64,000 bases of DNA from Flavobacteriales bacterium (GTDB taxonomy: Bacteria > Bacteroidota > Bacteroidia > Flavobacteriales_F > PHOS-HE28). This document shows, piece by piece, positions 28,772 to 37,863 of the stretch. The stretch is from assembly GCA_016700415.1 (NCBI GenBank), contig CP065018.1, positions 3,602,001 to 3,666,000 on the forward strand, given 5' to 3'. The notes under the pieces are model-generated. The model had not been told where the DNA came from, did not search any database, and saw only the letters and a list, made by a program, of their open reading frames with translations. The position numbers and the translations under genes are program-made. Numbering within the stretch: the first letter of the stretch is position 1; every line of letters begins with the position of its first letter.

Positions 28772-28847
28772 TAAACCACCGCAAGGTGTCCTCCTCACCA
28801 CCGCAGCGGTTTCTCGTAGCCCCCCGCTGCCGCGAGTTTGCAACTCG
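28772..28847 (+). repeat. 20-bp repeat copy 1 plus CGAGTT palindrome
   Basis: TAAACCACCGCAAGGTGTCC at 28772-28791 is one of four copies of a 20-bp motif seen only between 28.7 and 33.2 kb. CGAGTTTGCAACTCG (28833-28847), a 6-bp inverted repeat with a 3-bp centre, lies 40 bases further on; a near copy of that palindrome accompanies the second group at 32.7 kb. The pair sits just beyond the stop of the XRE gene. Confidence 0.65.
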
Positions 28848-28861
28848 AGGCCTTCTCCCTC

Positions 28862-29254
28862 TCACCGCTTCCTCAACTCCTCCCGCAGGAACTTGATCTC
28901 CTCCTTCAGCGCATCGATCTGCTCGCGGTACAACCGCTCCATATGTTCAATGTCGTTGATCACGGAGTTATGTGCGAAGGCTTGTGCGAAACCATATCGC
29001 TGATGCTCTCCGTTGTTCTGGAAGATGAGGGTCTCATCGAACCGCATGAGGTCGTCCAGTGAAATGCCCAGCACCTCGGAGATCTTCACCAGCTTGTCGC
29101 TGCTCAGCTTCACCTCGTCCCGCTCGATGCGGCTATAGCCCGAAACGCTCATGCCGAGTTCTTCGGCCAAGTGCTCCTGCGTAAGGTTCTTCAACTCGCG
29201 CAGTTTGCGGATACGATGGCCTATGCGTGAAGGAGGAGCCAGCTGATCGGACAT
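28862..29254 (-). CDS. XRE-family transcriptional regulator with C-terminal coiled coil
   Basis: A 130-residue protein. A Cro/C1-type helix-turn-helix covers about residues 9-66: GHRIRKLRELKNLTQEHLAE, then MSVSGYSRIERDEVKLSSDK and LGISLDDLM. The C-terminal third (INDIEHMERLYREQIDALKE to LREELRKR) is a strong coiled coil that should drive dimer formation. The ATG at 29254 follows a perfect palindrome at 29257-29273, a likely self-operator; a start further upstream (about 29296) would put the palindrome inside the gene. Its neighbours are repeats and broken genes, so the regulated partner is not clear. The facing lipoprotein gene at 29363 shares the upstream region. Confidence 0.85.
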   Translation of the reverse strand: MSDQLAPPSRIGHRIRKLRELKNLTQEHLAEELGMSVSGYSRIERDEVKLSSDKLVKISEVLGISLDDLMRFDETLIFQNNGEHQRYGFAQAFAHNSVINDIEHMERLYREQIDALKEEIKFLREELRKR

Positions 29255-29256
29255 GC

Positions 29257-29273
29257 GTGGGAATGTTTCCCAC
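29257..29273. promoter_or_regulatory. Candidate operator of the XRE regulator
   Basis: GTGGGAATGTTTCCCAC is a perfect 7-bp inverted repeat with a 3-bp centre, ending two bases upstream of the XRE start codon and inside the 108-bp region shared with the divergent gene at 29363. Position and symmetry fit binding by a dimeric regulator that represses its own gene. Confidence 0.6.
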
Positions 29274-29362
29274 CAAAGGTAGATTCTCTCCTCCATTGGA
29301 GGAAGGCCAGCCGGAGATGGTGGGGTTGTTTTGCCGCCGTACTCACAAACACTCAGCGAGCC

Positions 29363-29797
29363 GTGAAGCATCTCTTCCCCATGACGCTTGCCGTCCTCCC
29401 TTTCTTGGCCTTGGCATGTAAGAAGGACGACAATACAACGCCAACTGGACCGAATGGTGGTGGGGGGACGCCACCGACACCAACAGAAATAGGGACACCT
29501 ATCCTACTGACGCCACCCAACGGGTCAACAGGTGTGTGGCCTCCCATTATCTTCAGTTGGAACGCTGCATCCAATGCCAGCCGATATGAATTGAGAGCTT
29601 GGTATAATCTGTCCACTGGCGGTACCGGGTCGCTGGGCGCGAGCTACGGATGCGGGAGCGGAACCTCGTATACCTATACGGCCAAACTCGGCAGTGGCTT
29701 CCATGGTAGAACGATCTACTGGTACGTCCGAGGCAAGAGCAGCGACTGCAATACGGTCGGCCCATGGAGTGAGGTCCGAAGCTTCGTTTTGCAATAA
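29363..29797 (+). CDS. Small lipoprotein with a fibronectin III-like domain
   Basis: A 144-residue protein with a signal peptide and lipobox ending LALAC (Cys19), then a flexible linker of Gly, Thr and Pro. The rest looks like one beta-sandwich: GTPILLTPPNGSTGVWPPII, FSWNAASNASRYELRAWY and the final strands KSSDCNTVGPWSEVRSFVLQ, a pattern typical of FN3-like or Bacteroidota carbohydrate-binding-type repeats. The start may be the GTG at 29363 or the ATG at 29381. It is divergent from the XRE gene, with the palindrome between. One of the few intact genes in this stretch. Confidence 0.72.
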   Translation: MKHLFPMTLAVLPFLALACKKDDNTTPTGPNGGGGTPPTPTEIGTPILLTPPNGSTGVWPPIIFSWNAASNASRYELRAWYNLSTGGTGSLGASYGCGSGTSYTYTAKLGSGFHGRTIYWYVRGKSSDCNTVGPWSEVRSFVLQ

Positions 29798-29927
29798 GCT
29801 CAACCCTTTCACAGAGTTTCCAGAGGCACGAGCTTGTCCGCCAAGCGTACCCTGGTTTTGCCGCGCGATTGTCGGCACCCTGTGAGCGAGCGCCGCCGCG
29901 AAGTGATCGGATACGAAGTAGATAAGG

Positions 29928-30720
29928 ATGAGGGTCGGCACACACTTCCGGGGATGCATCGCAGCACTGCTGGGCTTCGCGCTCCTTGCTTCTTCCTGTG
30001 CCGTACACCTGAGCGTGGAGAAGCGGCGGTACCGGCCGGGTTACCACATGGAGTTCGCCAAGGGCAAGGAAGAAACCCGTGCCGATCGAGCCTGCCAAGA
30101 TCGAGGCTGTGGCAGAGGCACATGATACGGCCATTTCCGGTCAGTGGACCAGTTCGAGCCGGTCGCGGAAGCTTCGGCCGGTCCGGGAGCCGCGCTTGCA
30201 CCGGCTGTGCAACCGGACAGGTTGCGGCCCACGCCCATCATGACCGATCCCGGACGAACAGGTGTGGCACCACAAGACATTGTGGAACGATCCCCTGTGG
30301 AGGAAGTGAAGGCCGCGAAGGTGATGGAGCAGCGGGAGAGCCGTGCCATGAGCAACGATGGCAGTGATGGGAGGAAAGTTGGCCATGCGTGTGTTCGGAA
30401 TCGTGCTGTCGGTCGTCGGCTTTCTCGTGTTCTTGTTCGTGAGTTGGCTGATCGGGTTGATCCTGTTTGCTGCTGGGGATCGGCTTGTTGATCGGGGGTG
30501 CCAGCGGTTCCTCGCAAGAGCAGGGCCGGGAACCCCGCAGCCCTGCGCAAGAGTGGCAGGACGTGGTATACCTGAAGAACGGTTCGGTTATCCGGGGTAT
30601 GGTCATCGAGCAGGTGCCCAACGTGTCCCTGAAGATCGGGACCGCCGACGGCAGTGTGTTCGTCTACGCGATGGACCAAGTCGAGAAGATGCACCAAGGA
30701 ACAACGTTGATACATCGCCC
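29928..30720 (+). pseudogene. Broken lipoprotein/membrane gene with a YLKNG module
   Basis: Pieces of one protein lie in successive frames. It starts with a lipoprotein signal (IAALLGFALLASSC, then SVEKRRYRPGYHMEFAKGK). A shift near 30075 gives PVPIEPAKIEAVAEAHDTA, and another gives VKAAKVMEQRE (about 30310). A transmembrane stretch follows (VFGIVLSVVGFLVFLFVSW, from 30390), and then in a third frame IGLLIGGASG and DVVYLKNGSVIRGMVIEQV up to about 30700. At least four shifts are required. The final module (strands then DGSVFVYAMDQVEKM) is the same as in the next gene. Confidence 0.7.
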
Positions 30721-30721
30721 G

Positions 30722-31619
30722 ATGCGCTCCATTTTCCAACGCCTTTTCACCATTCTCGTACTCCTCGTGCTCCATTCTTCGGCACACGCACAGGCTACGG
30801 TCGACGTCGTTTACCTGAAGAACGGTTCCGGTCATCCGGGGCATGATCATCGAGCAGGTGCCCAATGAGAGTTTGAAGATCCAAACAAGGGACGGCAGTG
30901 TGTTCGTCTATGCGATAAGCGAAGTAGAGAAGATTACCAAAGAGGAGGACCGGGCAACTCCGGAAGCACGTGGCGTACAACGATCGGCCCAGCCCTCTGA
31001 ATATGTGCGTTCAGGGTTCGTGAACACGACCTCCTTAGGGATCGGATTGGGTGTAGGTAACTATAGCGGTACCGTTCAGAGTACGTTGGGAACGTCCAAC
31101 CTTGGAGGTAAGAACGCCTCTAATAACTACGTTCGTCTGGAAACAGTGAATGGACTATGGATGGCCGATGGTGTTATTTCCCTTGGTCTTGGAGTTGGGC
31201 TGGAGTACTACATGAAGTCAACCAGTACATACTCGGATGTTATCTCATCATCACATGGTCAGATTCCGATATTTATTGATATACGGGCAATTCCAATCCA
31301 AGGAAAACTGTCACCATCCTTTATCATCCAAGCTGGATATTCCATTGGTGTGATGCCTGCAAAATTTGAAATGCCTTCATATTATGGAATTATGAATGAT
31401 CGAATCTTCATGAACGGACTTGAATTCGCTGGTGGTGTGGGCCTTCATACTGAAGTGTCAAGTAGTGTTGCATTCAATGTTTCAGTCATGTACGACTATC
31501 AGCAGTTGTTGTACGAAATACAATGGTTTGACCCCTACTATGGATACGGCAGTACAGTCCAGCAGAACTACGATGCCCGGTTCGGTGCTTTGCGTATCAG
31601 CTTAGGATTGGCGTTCTAA
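30722..31619 (+). pseudogene. Outer-membrane barrel protein with one frameshift in its YLKNG module
   Basis: The gene starts MRSIFQRLFTILVLLVLHS with a signal peptide ending SSAHAQ, then DVVYLKNGS. Comparison with the upstream sister gene shows a single extra C at 30828-30829 (GGTTCCGG versus GGTTCGG), after which the frame must change to reach MIIEQVPNESLKIQTRDGSV and YAISEVEKITKEED. From 31010 the protein is a clean porin-like barrel of about 200 residues with alternating strands (TSLGIGLGVGNYSG; GRYDA-type final strand ARFGALRISLGLAF). Apart from one base the gene is complete. The barrel part has lower GC than its surroundings. Function unknown. Confidence 0.72.
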
Positions 31620-31694
31620 GCCCCCTCAGCTACGCGTAGCGTGCCGTCCCTCTGAGCGTTGCCTGTGGCTACGCGGAGTCAAGGTCCGCATGGG

Positions 31695-32633
31695 TTATGA
31701 AAAACCGGGAGAGCCGTTCGTCTGGATTTTGTAGTCGAACTCGATCTGCCCTTCTCCAGTGTCTCGGTCTTCAGCCTGTACACTGATGATCTTGATCGCT
31801 GCATAGAAGCCGTTCACATTCTGCGCTGTGGCGATTTGTCCGTTGTGAAGAGTTCTGGCTCGCGACGAATAGTTGTAGCGACGAGCATCGACGACCTCCT
31901 CGAACTCGTGAGCACGGGTCGCGATAGCGATACCTCGAATGTTCGGGCTGTCGCTGTAGAAGTGGATTGCGCCTTGACCTGCCGTTGAGAACGTCAGCGT
32001 AAAGAGCATATCCCCCAGACCGATCGAATACCGACCGTTATTGTTCGTGTAGTCGAATGTCACACGACCTGTGTAGGAGGGGTTGTGGTACTGCTCGTTC
32101 GCTGGCAACAGTTGCACATTAGAGAACGCCTTGATGTTCTCGTAAGGGTTCGGTCCAATCGGTGGAATCGGTACAACGGGAACACCAAGAACGTTCCGAA
32201 GCAGCTCGTCATACTTGCTCTCATACAAGCGGTCATCCCTCATGTCCAGATACTTCCTCCCATCAAGGAAGGTCGGGACTGGCTGTTCCAGATCGTTCGC
32301 TCGTATGATAGGGATTACAAGGTCCGTGTTTTGATCACGGACCAATGACGCCGTGAGGACTTGCTTTTCGTAGCCTGCTCCACCCGTTCCACCATTCGCC
32401 TTCTCGACGTACCTTTTCGAGCAGATACAGATCACGCGGTGCGAAGTGGTCAACCCCTTTTCCATGAAGGTTGCGAGGTCGCTCCCCAAGGTGAGATTGA
32501 ACTGATCCAACAGCGCGTCTACCCCATTTGACCGAAGACGTGTCGAAAGCTGGAGGACCCAGTTTCTGTGTGCATCGTCATCATGTGAATAGGAGATGAA
32601 GACTATCGGTGGGGTGATAGTAGAACCTGACAT
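31695..32633 (-). CDS. TIR/SEFIR-domain protein with an unassigned C-terminal domain
   Basis: A 312-residue intact protein starting at MSGSTITPPI. Residues about 9-155 form a TIR/SEFIR domain: IVFISYSHDDDAHRNWVLQL (strand A and first helix), LRSNGVDALLDQF, GLTTSHRVICICSKRYVEKA, then GYEKQVLTASLV and TDLVIPIIRA. Such domains either pass signals by self-association or cleave NAD+, often in anti-phage defence; the conserved catalytic Glu could be that of GYEKQ, but this is inference. Residues 175-312 are beta-rich (VTFDYTNNNGRYSIGLGDM, GAIHFYSDSPNIRGIAIATR) with no family I recognise, and might sense a ligand. No partner gene such as a cyclase, protease or Sir2 lies beside it. It is flanked by the 20-bp repeats. 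Confidence 0.8.
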   Translation of the reverse strand: MSGSTITPPIVFISYSHDDDAHRNWVLQLSTRLRSNGVDALLDQFNLTLGSDLATFMEKGLTTSHRVICICSKRYVEKANGGTGGAGYEKQVLTASLVRDQNTDLVIPIIRANDLEQPVPTFLDGRKYLDMRDDRLYESKYDELLRNVLGVPVVPIPPIGPNPYENIKAFSNVQLLPANEQYHNPSYTGRVTFDYTNNNGRYSIGLGDMLFTLTFSTAGQGAIHFYSDSPNIRGIAIATRAHEFEEVVDARRYNYSSRARTLHNGQIATAQNVNGFYAAIKIISVQAEDRDTGEGQIEFDYKIQTNGSPGFS

Positions 32634-32666
32634 TGGGGACGAAGTTATTCGGTCCTCCAATATGTG

Positions 32667-32767
32667 CGAGTTTTGAACTCGACCACAGCCGGGTCCCCTC
32701 GCGTTCCCGAGGCATAGACCACCGCAGGGTGTCCTCACCACCGTACTTAAGCCACCGCAGGGTGTCC
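32667..32767 (+). repeat. 20-bp repeat copies 2 and 3 with CGAGTT palindrome
   Basis: CGAGTTTTGAACTCG (32667-32681) lies 34 bases upstream of the TIR/SEFIR start codon. It is followed by TAGACCACCGCAGGGTGTCC (32715-32734) and TAAGCCACCGCAGGGTGTCC (32748-32767), spaced 33 bases start to start. Both match the copies at 28772 and 33146 at 17 or more of 20 positions. Confidence 0.7.
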
Positions 32768-32853
32768 ATCCCAACCTCCACCGGCCTGCCGCTTCGGCGA
32801 CCCTGCGTCTCGGAGCTGGGATATCGACCTGTACACAGGCCCTTTGCCAATAA

Positions 32854-33096
32854 TTATCTCGTTGCTCTAGGGGAGGGTCTTAGCGTGGGCAGATCCCAAA
32901 GCCCAATATCCATCCCGGGTTGGTCACAGTGCCTCTTGAACTTGGCGACAAGTTCGTCCGCGTCGTTGCGCCCTATGCGGATACTGCGGCAGCAGTGCAA
33001 GCTACAGTTTGCGTATTCCGTAGCGGGGTATCCAATGTGGCTGCGGTCGTCTTCGTCGATCTCAGCAGCAAGTATGCCTAGTCCCCCAATGACCAC
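32854..33096 (-). CDS. Unrecognised gene fragment between repeat copies
   Basis: An 80-residue frame with a GTG start; it stays open upstream to about 33141 without an ATG (ELWISNGAKRNEDEG precedes it). The sequence looks protein-like: VVIGGLGILAAEIDEDDRSH, YANCSLHCCRSIRIGRN and DADELVAKFKRHCDQPGMDI. It could be the 3' part of a lost gene. The rest of the 644-base gap between 32634 and 33277 holds repeats and nothing else I can assign. Confidence 0.3.
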   Translation of the reverse strand: MVIGGLGILAAEIDEDDRSHIGYPATEYANCSLHCCRSIRIGRNDADELVAKFKRHCDQPGMDIGLWDLPTLRPSPRATR

Positions 33097-33145
33097 GCCC
33101 TCATCTTCGTTTCTCTTCGCTCCATTGCTGATCCAAAGCTCATAC

Positions 33146-33165
33146 TAAACCACCGCTGGGTGTCC
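33146..33165 (+). repeat. 20-bp repeat copy 4
   Basis: TAAACCACCGCTGGGTGTCC, the fourth copy of the motif, just upstream of the unrecognised minus-strand fragment and about 110 bases before the end of the broken T9SS gene. Confidence 0.65.
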
Positions 33166-33277
33166 TGCCAAACCTTCGCAACGGTCTAGGCTTGTCCCGT
33201 CGATAAGGATTTTCTTCCTAGTCAAGTGTAGATCACTGAAGAGAAGCGAACAGGGCCGGACCGTGGGTGAGCCGGGA

Positions 33278-35440
33278 TCATTCCCGTACCATCCTACCGA
33301 TCACTGCTCCCGAACCGGTGTCCTGCAGCCAGTAGCTTCCCGGCACCAAAGGGCCTGCATCGATCATGTGCGGTGCGGTGCCTCGCAATACGGTGGACAG
33401 CACCACGCGGCCCAAGGCATCACGCACCACCACGTGTTGCCCGGTGCCGTCCAGATCCAAGTATACAAGTCCGTTGGTAGGCACGGGCCATAGCACGACG
33501 GGCTGGTGCGTTGGCGCATCCACGAGGCCGGTGGTCAAGTCGGCCTCCACACAGATGGTGAACTCGCCGGCATCTGCTCCACCGGCGTTCCACACACGAA
33601 GGAGGTGATCGGTGCCCAGGGCGAGACCCGGCAGTGTGAGCGCTCCCGCGACATCCATGGTGCAGCTGATCTCCGTGCCCGCACAGGCTGTGTATAGCGC
33701 CATGTTCAGTGGTTGTCCAGCCGTTGCGGCGAGCAATACCTGATGGCCTACGGCCTGCCCGCTGTTGAACCTGAACCAGACATCAACGATAGGCGCGAAG
33801 GGGTTGCAGCTCGGATTGGCCAGCGGTTGCACGAATGCGCAAACATTCGTTGCCGTGGTGGGGGTGCAGGTGCCGAGCGGTTGGAGGGTCAGCAACACAG
33901 CATCCGCGCATTGGTCGCCCTCGGCCAAGGGGCTGCAGGCCGGAGCACAGGACATGGACAGGGTGAATTCACCTTCCGCCACGTTGTAGCCATGCACAAG
34001 TACCAGGTAGTCCGTGCCGATCAAAGTGGGGAACACCACGCGTGATCGGGTGCCGCAGCCGGGGGCGTCGTCATTGCCTGTCACACAGATCGGCGCACTG
34101 CACGATCCGGTGAACACGCTGATCTTCGAATCATAGGCCGTTCCATTGCAGGTGCTCAAGGTCACCTCCTCGCCCGTGCCGGAGAAGGCGTACCACAGGC
34201 CCTTGCTGGTGATGTTCGCCGGACCGCAGGCGGGTCCTGCCGTGAACAGCCCCATGGCCGTGCTCGCCGTGATGGTATACCCGCACGAGATCGGCAAGGC
34301 CCCGGCGCAGATGGCGTTCGGCGGCATAGGACCCAACGTGGTGAAGGCAATGGGCCCCGTGACGTAACTGCTATCGGTGGCACATTGCTCGTAGAGGTAC
34401 AGGGCGTAGTCCGTCTCTTCGGTGAGTCCGCTGATCGTTACCGGTGGGCCATCGACCCCGTTCTGGCCGGTGACCGTGGTGCCCGTGCCCGGCGTGAAAC
34501 CGACAGGTCCATACTCGATCGCGAACTGGGCGGTCGGGTTAGCGGTGGTCCATTGCACCACCGCCTGCGTCCCGGTGGTGGTGATGCCCAGGTCGGTCGG
34601 TGCCGGGCAAGTGGTGCAATGCACGCCCAGACTGAACGCCCCGCTGGCCGACCCCACGCCGTGGACCTGGAAGAAGTATGTTTCCCCGGGCTGGGCATCG
34701 AATTGCACCGTGGAGCACGTGCCCACGCCGGGCGTATCGTTGTTGCCCACCACACAGGGAGCGTGCCACAGGATCGCGGTACACGCTCAACTGGGTATCG
34801 TACGCAGGGTCGGGGCAGGTGGTGGCCACCACATTGCCCACCAGGTCGGTGGCCACATACCACACGGCGGGCGCGGTAAGGGAGGTCTGGCAGGGGATGT
34901 TGTCGTCCGGTGTCGCACCTGCCGTGGAGCCTTCCAAGGTCTCGCCGCAACTGATGGGAAGTGCTCCGTAACACTCGTCGTTCGGGATCTCCTGGCAATC
35001 GACCGAGAGCGTGAAGGTCCCGGTGGCACCATTGTACCCTTGCACCAGCACCAGGTATTCACCGCCGTCCCAAGTGGCGAAGGTCAGCTGCGATCCAAAA
35101 CCGCAACCTCCTCCATCGTCATTCCCGCCAATGCACTGCAATCCATCGCAGGTGCCTTCATACACGTTGATCTGGTATCGAAACTGAACTGTGTGCAGGT
35201 GGAAACGGTGATGGATCCGCTCACACCCTGCACGGTGTACCAGACCCCCGGTGCGCTGATGGCCGTTACGCAGTACGGGGTGACATCCGTTGTTGCGGCC
35301 AGCGTAGTACCGGTCACGCTCGTTCCGCAGGCCACGGGTTGCGGGTCCGCGCAAGCGTCATTGGCCGGCGCTTGTGCGGTGGCTTGGAGAACGGCCATCG
35401 TGAATACTGCGGGCAGGAGTTGGCGTGGTAACCGGGACAT
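33278..35440 (-). pseudogene. T9SS cargo gene with PPC-like repeats, broken by at least three shifts
   Basis: The protein would start MSRLPRQLLPAVFTMAVLQA with a signal peptide ending ATAQ, then ACADPQPVACGTSVTGTTL. A lost base near 35176 breaks SFDT from QINVYEGTCDGLQCIGGND. Two more shifts near 34762 and 34775 separate DTQLSVYR from CVVGNNDTPGVGT. After that the frame is open for about 490 residues: repeated PPC-like modules (each with a CxG...YDSKISVFTGSC type core), a fibronectin-like segment (VVQWTTANPTAQFAIEYG) and a type A T9SS domain (LWPVPTNGLVYLDL to VPGSYWLQDTG). About 720 residues if intact. Confidence 0.78.
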
Positions 35441-35827
35441 GGGTCGAAGGTTTGGGAACAGCACAAGGAAATGCAGGGAGGATCTCCGGTTCCTGATGAT
35501 CGTCAGCTTGGCTGACCGACGTGGTGCGTGCTGGAGCATGTCGGGCCATTGCAGGGTGCCTTTCCGAACCTCCGCCGCACTACTGCTCAGCCCTTGCGGC
35601 GGAAACCGCTGTGGTCAGCACGGGGTTCACTTCGAACTGGATAAGGTCCCTCCATTTGGCTATCCAAGAACCTCTCCGACGTGTTGAAGGAGGGTGCGGC
35701 AGGATCTTATTAATGTGACCATTCGGTGCATACGGATCAACGATCGAGTTGTTCATCAGCCGGTCAGGTGGCGAGGTGCCGGATGCTTGTTGCGCAGTTT
35801 TTGCGTAACACCAAAAACTGCTTTTCC

Positions 35828-37537
35828 ATGCGATCGATCGTTTTCCTCTTTTTCACGATGCTTATTGCAAGTTCGCTGGCAGCCCAGACACCGGAATGGG
35901 GATATGGATATCTATACCCGGGCGGGGTCCTGGAGGTGCTATGCGATGGCGACGAATGACAACGACCGCTTTGTGTTGGTCGGTGGTGGCAACAGCGGTG
36001 TCGATCTCGACGTGGCGGGGAGCGGAACAGTGGCTGCAGGCCAGAATTTCATCGCGGTGTACGATGCGGATGCCACGCTCCTTTGGCAAGTACCGATGGC
36101 CACGCCGGGTGGCGCATTCGTGAACGCGGCGATGATGGACGCCGATGGCAACGTGTACGTGAGCGGGCATTTCTCGGGGACTGTTGACTTCGATCCGGGT
36201 ACCGGTAACAGCGCTACCACTGCACAAAGCTTCGATTTTTATGTACAGAAGTTGCACGCGGACGGATCGCTTCGCATGGGTGGCCCACGGGGGTACGGAA
36301 AACGGTGCGCGGGAGCTGGCGATGGGTCCCAATGGTCAGTGTATGCTGCCGGGTGGAACGAGGTGGCGGCGAACGTGACCTTGGGAAACGGGTCTGCGGT
36401 GGCTCTGCCGCGTGGCGCGTTCCTGACGGATATCGATGCGGAAGGCTCCTTGCTGAACGTGATCTCGTTCAGTGTGCCGGCCACCGATGAATATGTCCAG
36501 GTGCGTGGCCTCACCGTGGATGGCGGCGGAAACATCTACCTGTGCGGCACCTTCGATGGGAGCATGGACATGGATCCGGACCGGGCGCTGTAGTCGCTAC
36601 TGCAGTGATGGGCTACGACGGCTTCATCGTGAAGCTGGACGCCGGCCTGGTCCATCAGTGGTATAGCCGCATGGGTGATACGAACATGGGGCAGCCGGGC
36701 GGCTGGGACGCCATCCAGGAAGTGGTGGTGGACGCGAACGGTGATGTATACGCAGGTGGCTATTTCACATGGACCACCGACTTTGATCCGGATCATGCGC
36801 CTGGCACCTTCACCTTGCAAGCCGACGACAATAGTCAAGGACAGGACGGGTTCATCATCCGGTATTCAAGCGCAGGAGCGGTACAATCGGTCACGCACAT
36901 CGGCGAGACCGACAACGGTGTGGATGGCGTATGCCAGATCGGTCGCATGAGGCTACGGAACGGCGTACTGGTGGTGGGTGGTTTCATCACCTATTTCAGC
37001 GATGTGGAGCCAGGTCGGGTGTGACCTTGTTGGGAAGTAGTGGACCCGATGAAGGGATCTGGTACGGCACTTACACCCTAGGAGGTCAATTACTCCAGTG
37101 CGTTCGCGCTCAACGATGTACCAGGCGGTATCGAACAGATGACCGATGCAGGTTTGTTAGCCGATGGGAGCATGGTGACAGTAAGCCGCTTCCAGAAGGC
37201 ATTGGACCTGGATCCAAGCCGCTGGGTCACTCCAGATACGCTTGTGACCCCAACGGTGGTCTCTATGCATTCGATATCGACCTTTTCGTTGCGCGTTACC
37301 ATTGGAGCGGGATCACGGGGATCGTGACTCAAGTTCCTTCATTGCTGACGCTTTTTCCGAATCCGGCACGAAAAACACTGAACTTGTCGGAACCGGTGAA
37401 CGGCGTGCTCATCGACGGGCTCGGGCGCACACTTCAACGGCTGCGGCGCTCATCGACGATCGCGGTGGAAGGGCTTGCGCCGGGGCAATACGATCCGCAC
37501 GGATGATGGTGTCATAAGTCGGTTTATTAAGGAGTAG
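35828..37537 (+). pseudogene. Broken secreted SBBP-repeat-like protein with T9SS domain
   Basis: The start MRSIVFLFFTMLIASSLAAQ is a signal peptide. A shift near 35925 leads to ATNDNDRFVLVGGGNSGVDL, and repeats typical of beta-propeller-like (SBBP) proteins follow: DADGNVYVSGHFSGTVDFDP and, after another shift near 36590, VVVDANGDVYAGGYFTWTTD. More shifts occur near 37020 and between 37090 and 37240. The C-terminal T9SS domain (LLTLFPNPARKTLNLSEPVN to VEGLAPG) is cut by a last shift near 37490, after which TIRTDDGVISRFIKE ends at 37537. At least five shifts in total. Function when intact: surface or secreted protein of unknown role. Confidence 0.72.
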
Positions 37538-37863
37538 GTTGCAGGGACGACGGGTGACCGCCCGGTAAGGCTGGATGCAGGGGAATGCCATCTCCACACA
37601 CAGTCGAAAGTGATCGCATAACGCCCCTTGGGCCTCATTCGGGTGGCGAGGAAAGCTTGAACAACGTTCAATGTGGAAGAGCAGATCAAGAACATTGTTG
37701 TCTCCTTCATGCCGGGGCGGTCCTGTCGATCCTGCACAAGGTCTCTGAGATCGCATCAATTCGTTTCCCGACAAGGGTCCATGTGGCAGTTCGTGAAGGC
37801 GCGGGATGTCCGGGATCCCCTACATTGGGCGGGTCCATGGAACGTACGGCACGCCCTCTCCAC
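37538..37863. other. 326-bp gap without recognisable gene
   Basis: Between the broken SBBP-like gene and the K+ channel remnant. Short frames exist on both strands but none looks like protein. No repeat family or strong hairpin was noticed. Confidence 0.5.

Noticed and set aside
32581..32850. Minus-strand frame extending the TIR/SEFIR protein upstream (EVGMDTLRW, EDTLRWSM)
   Set aside because: These residues are translations of the 20-bp repeats; the sound start is at 32633 just before the TIR fold.
28772..33165. The four 20-bp repeats as ends of a transposon
   Set aside because: All copies are in the same orientation with no transposase between them and no terminal inverted pair, so an IS or transposon is not supported; kept only as a repeat family.
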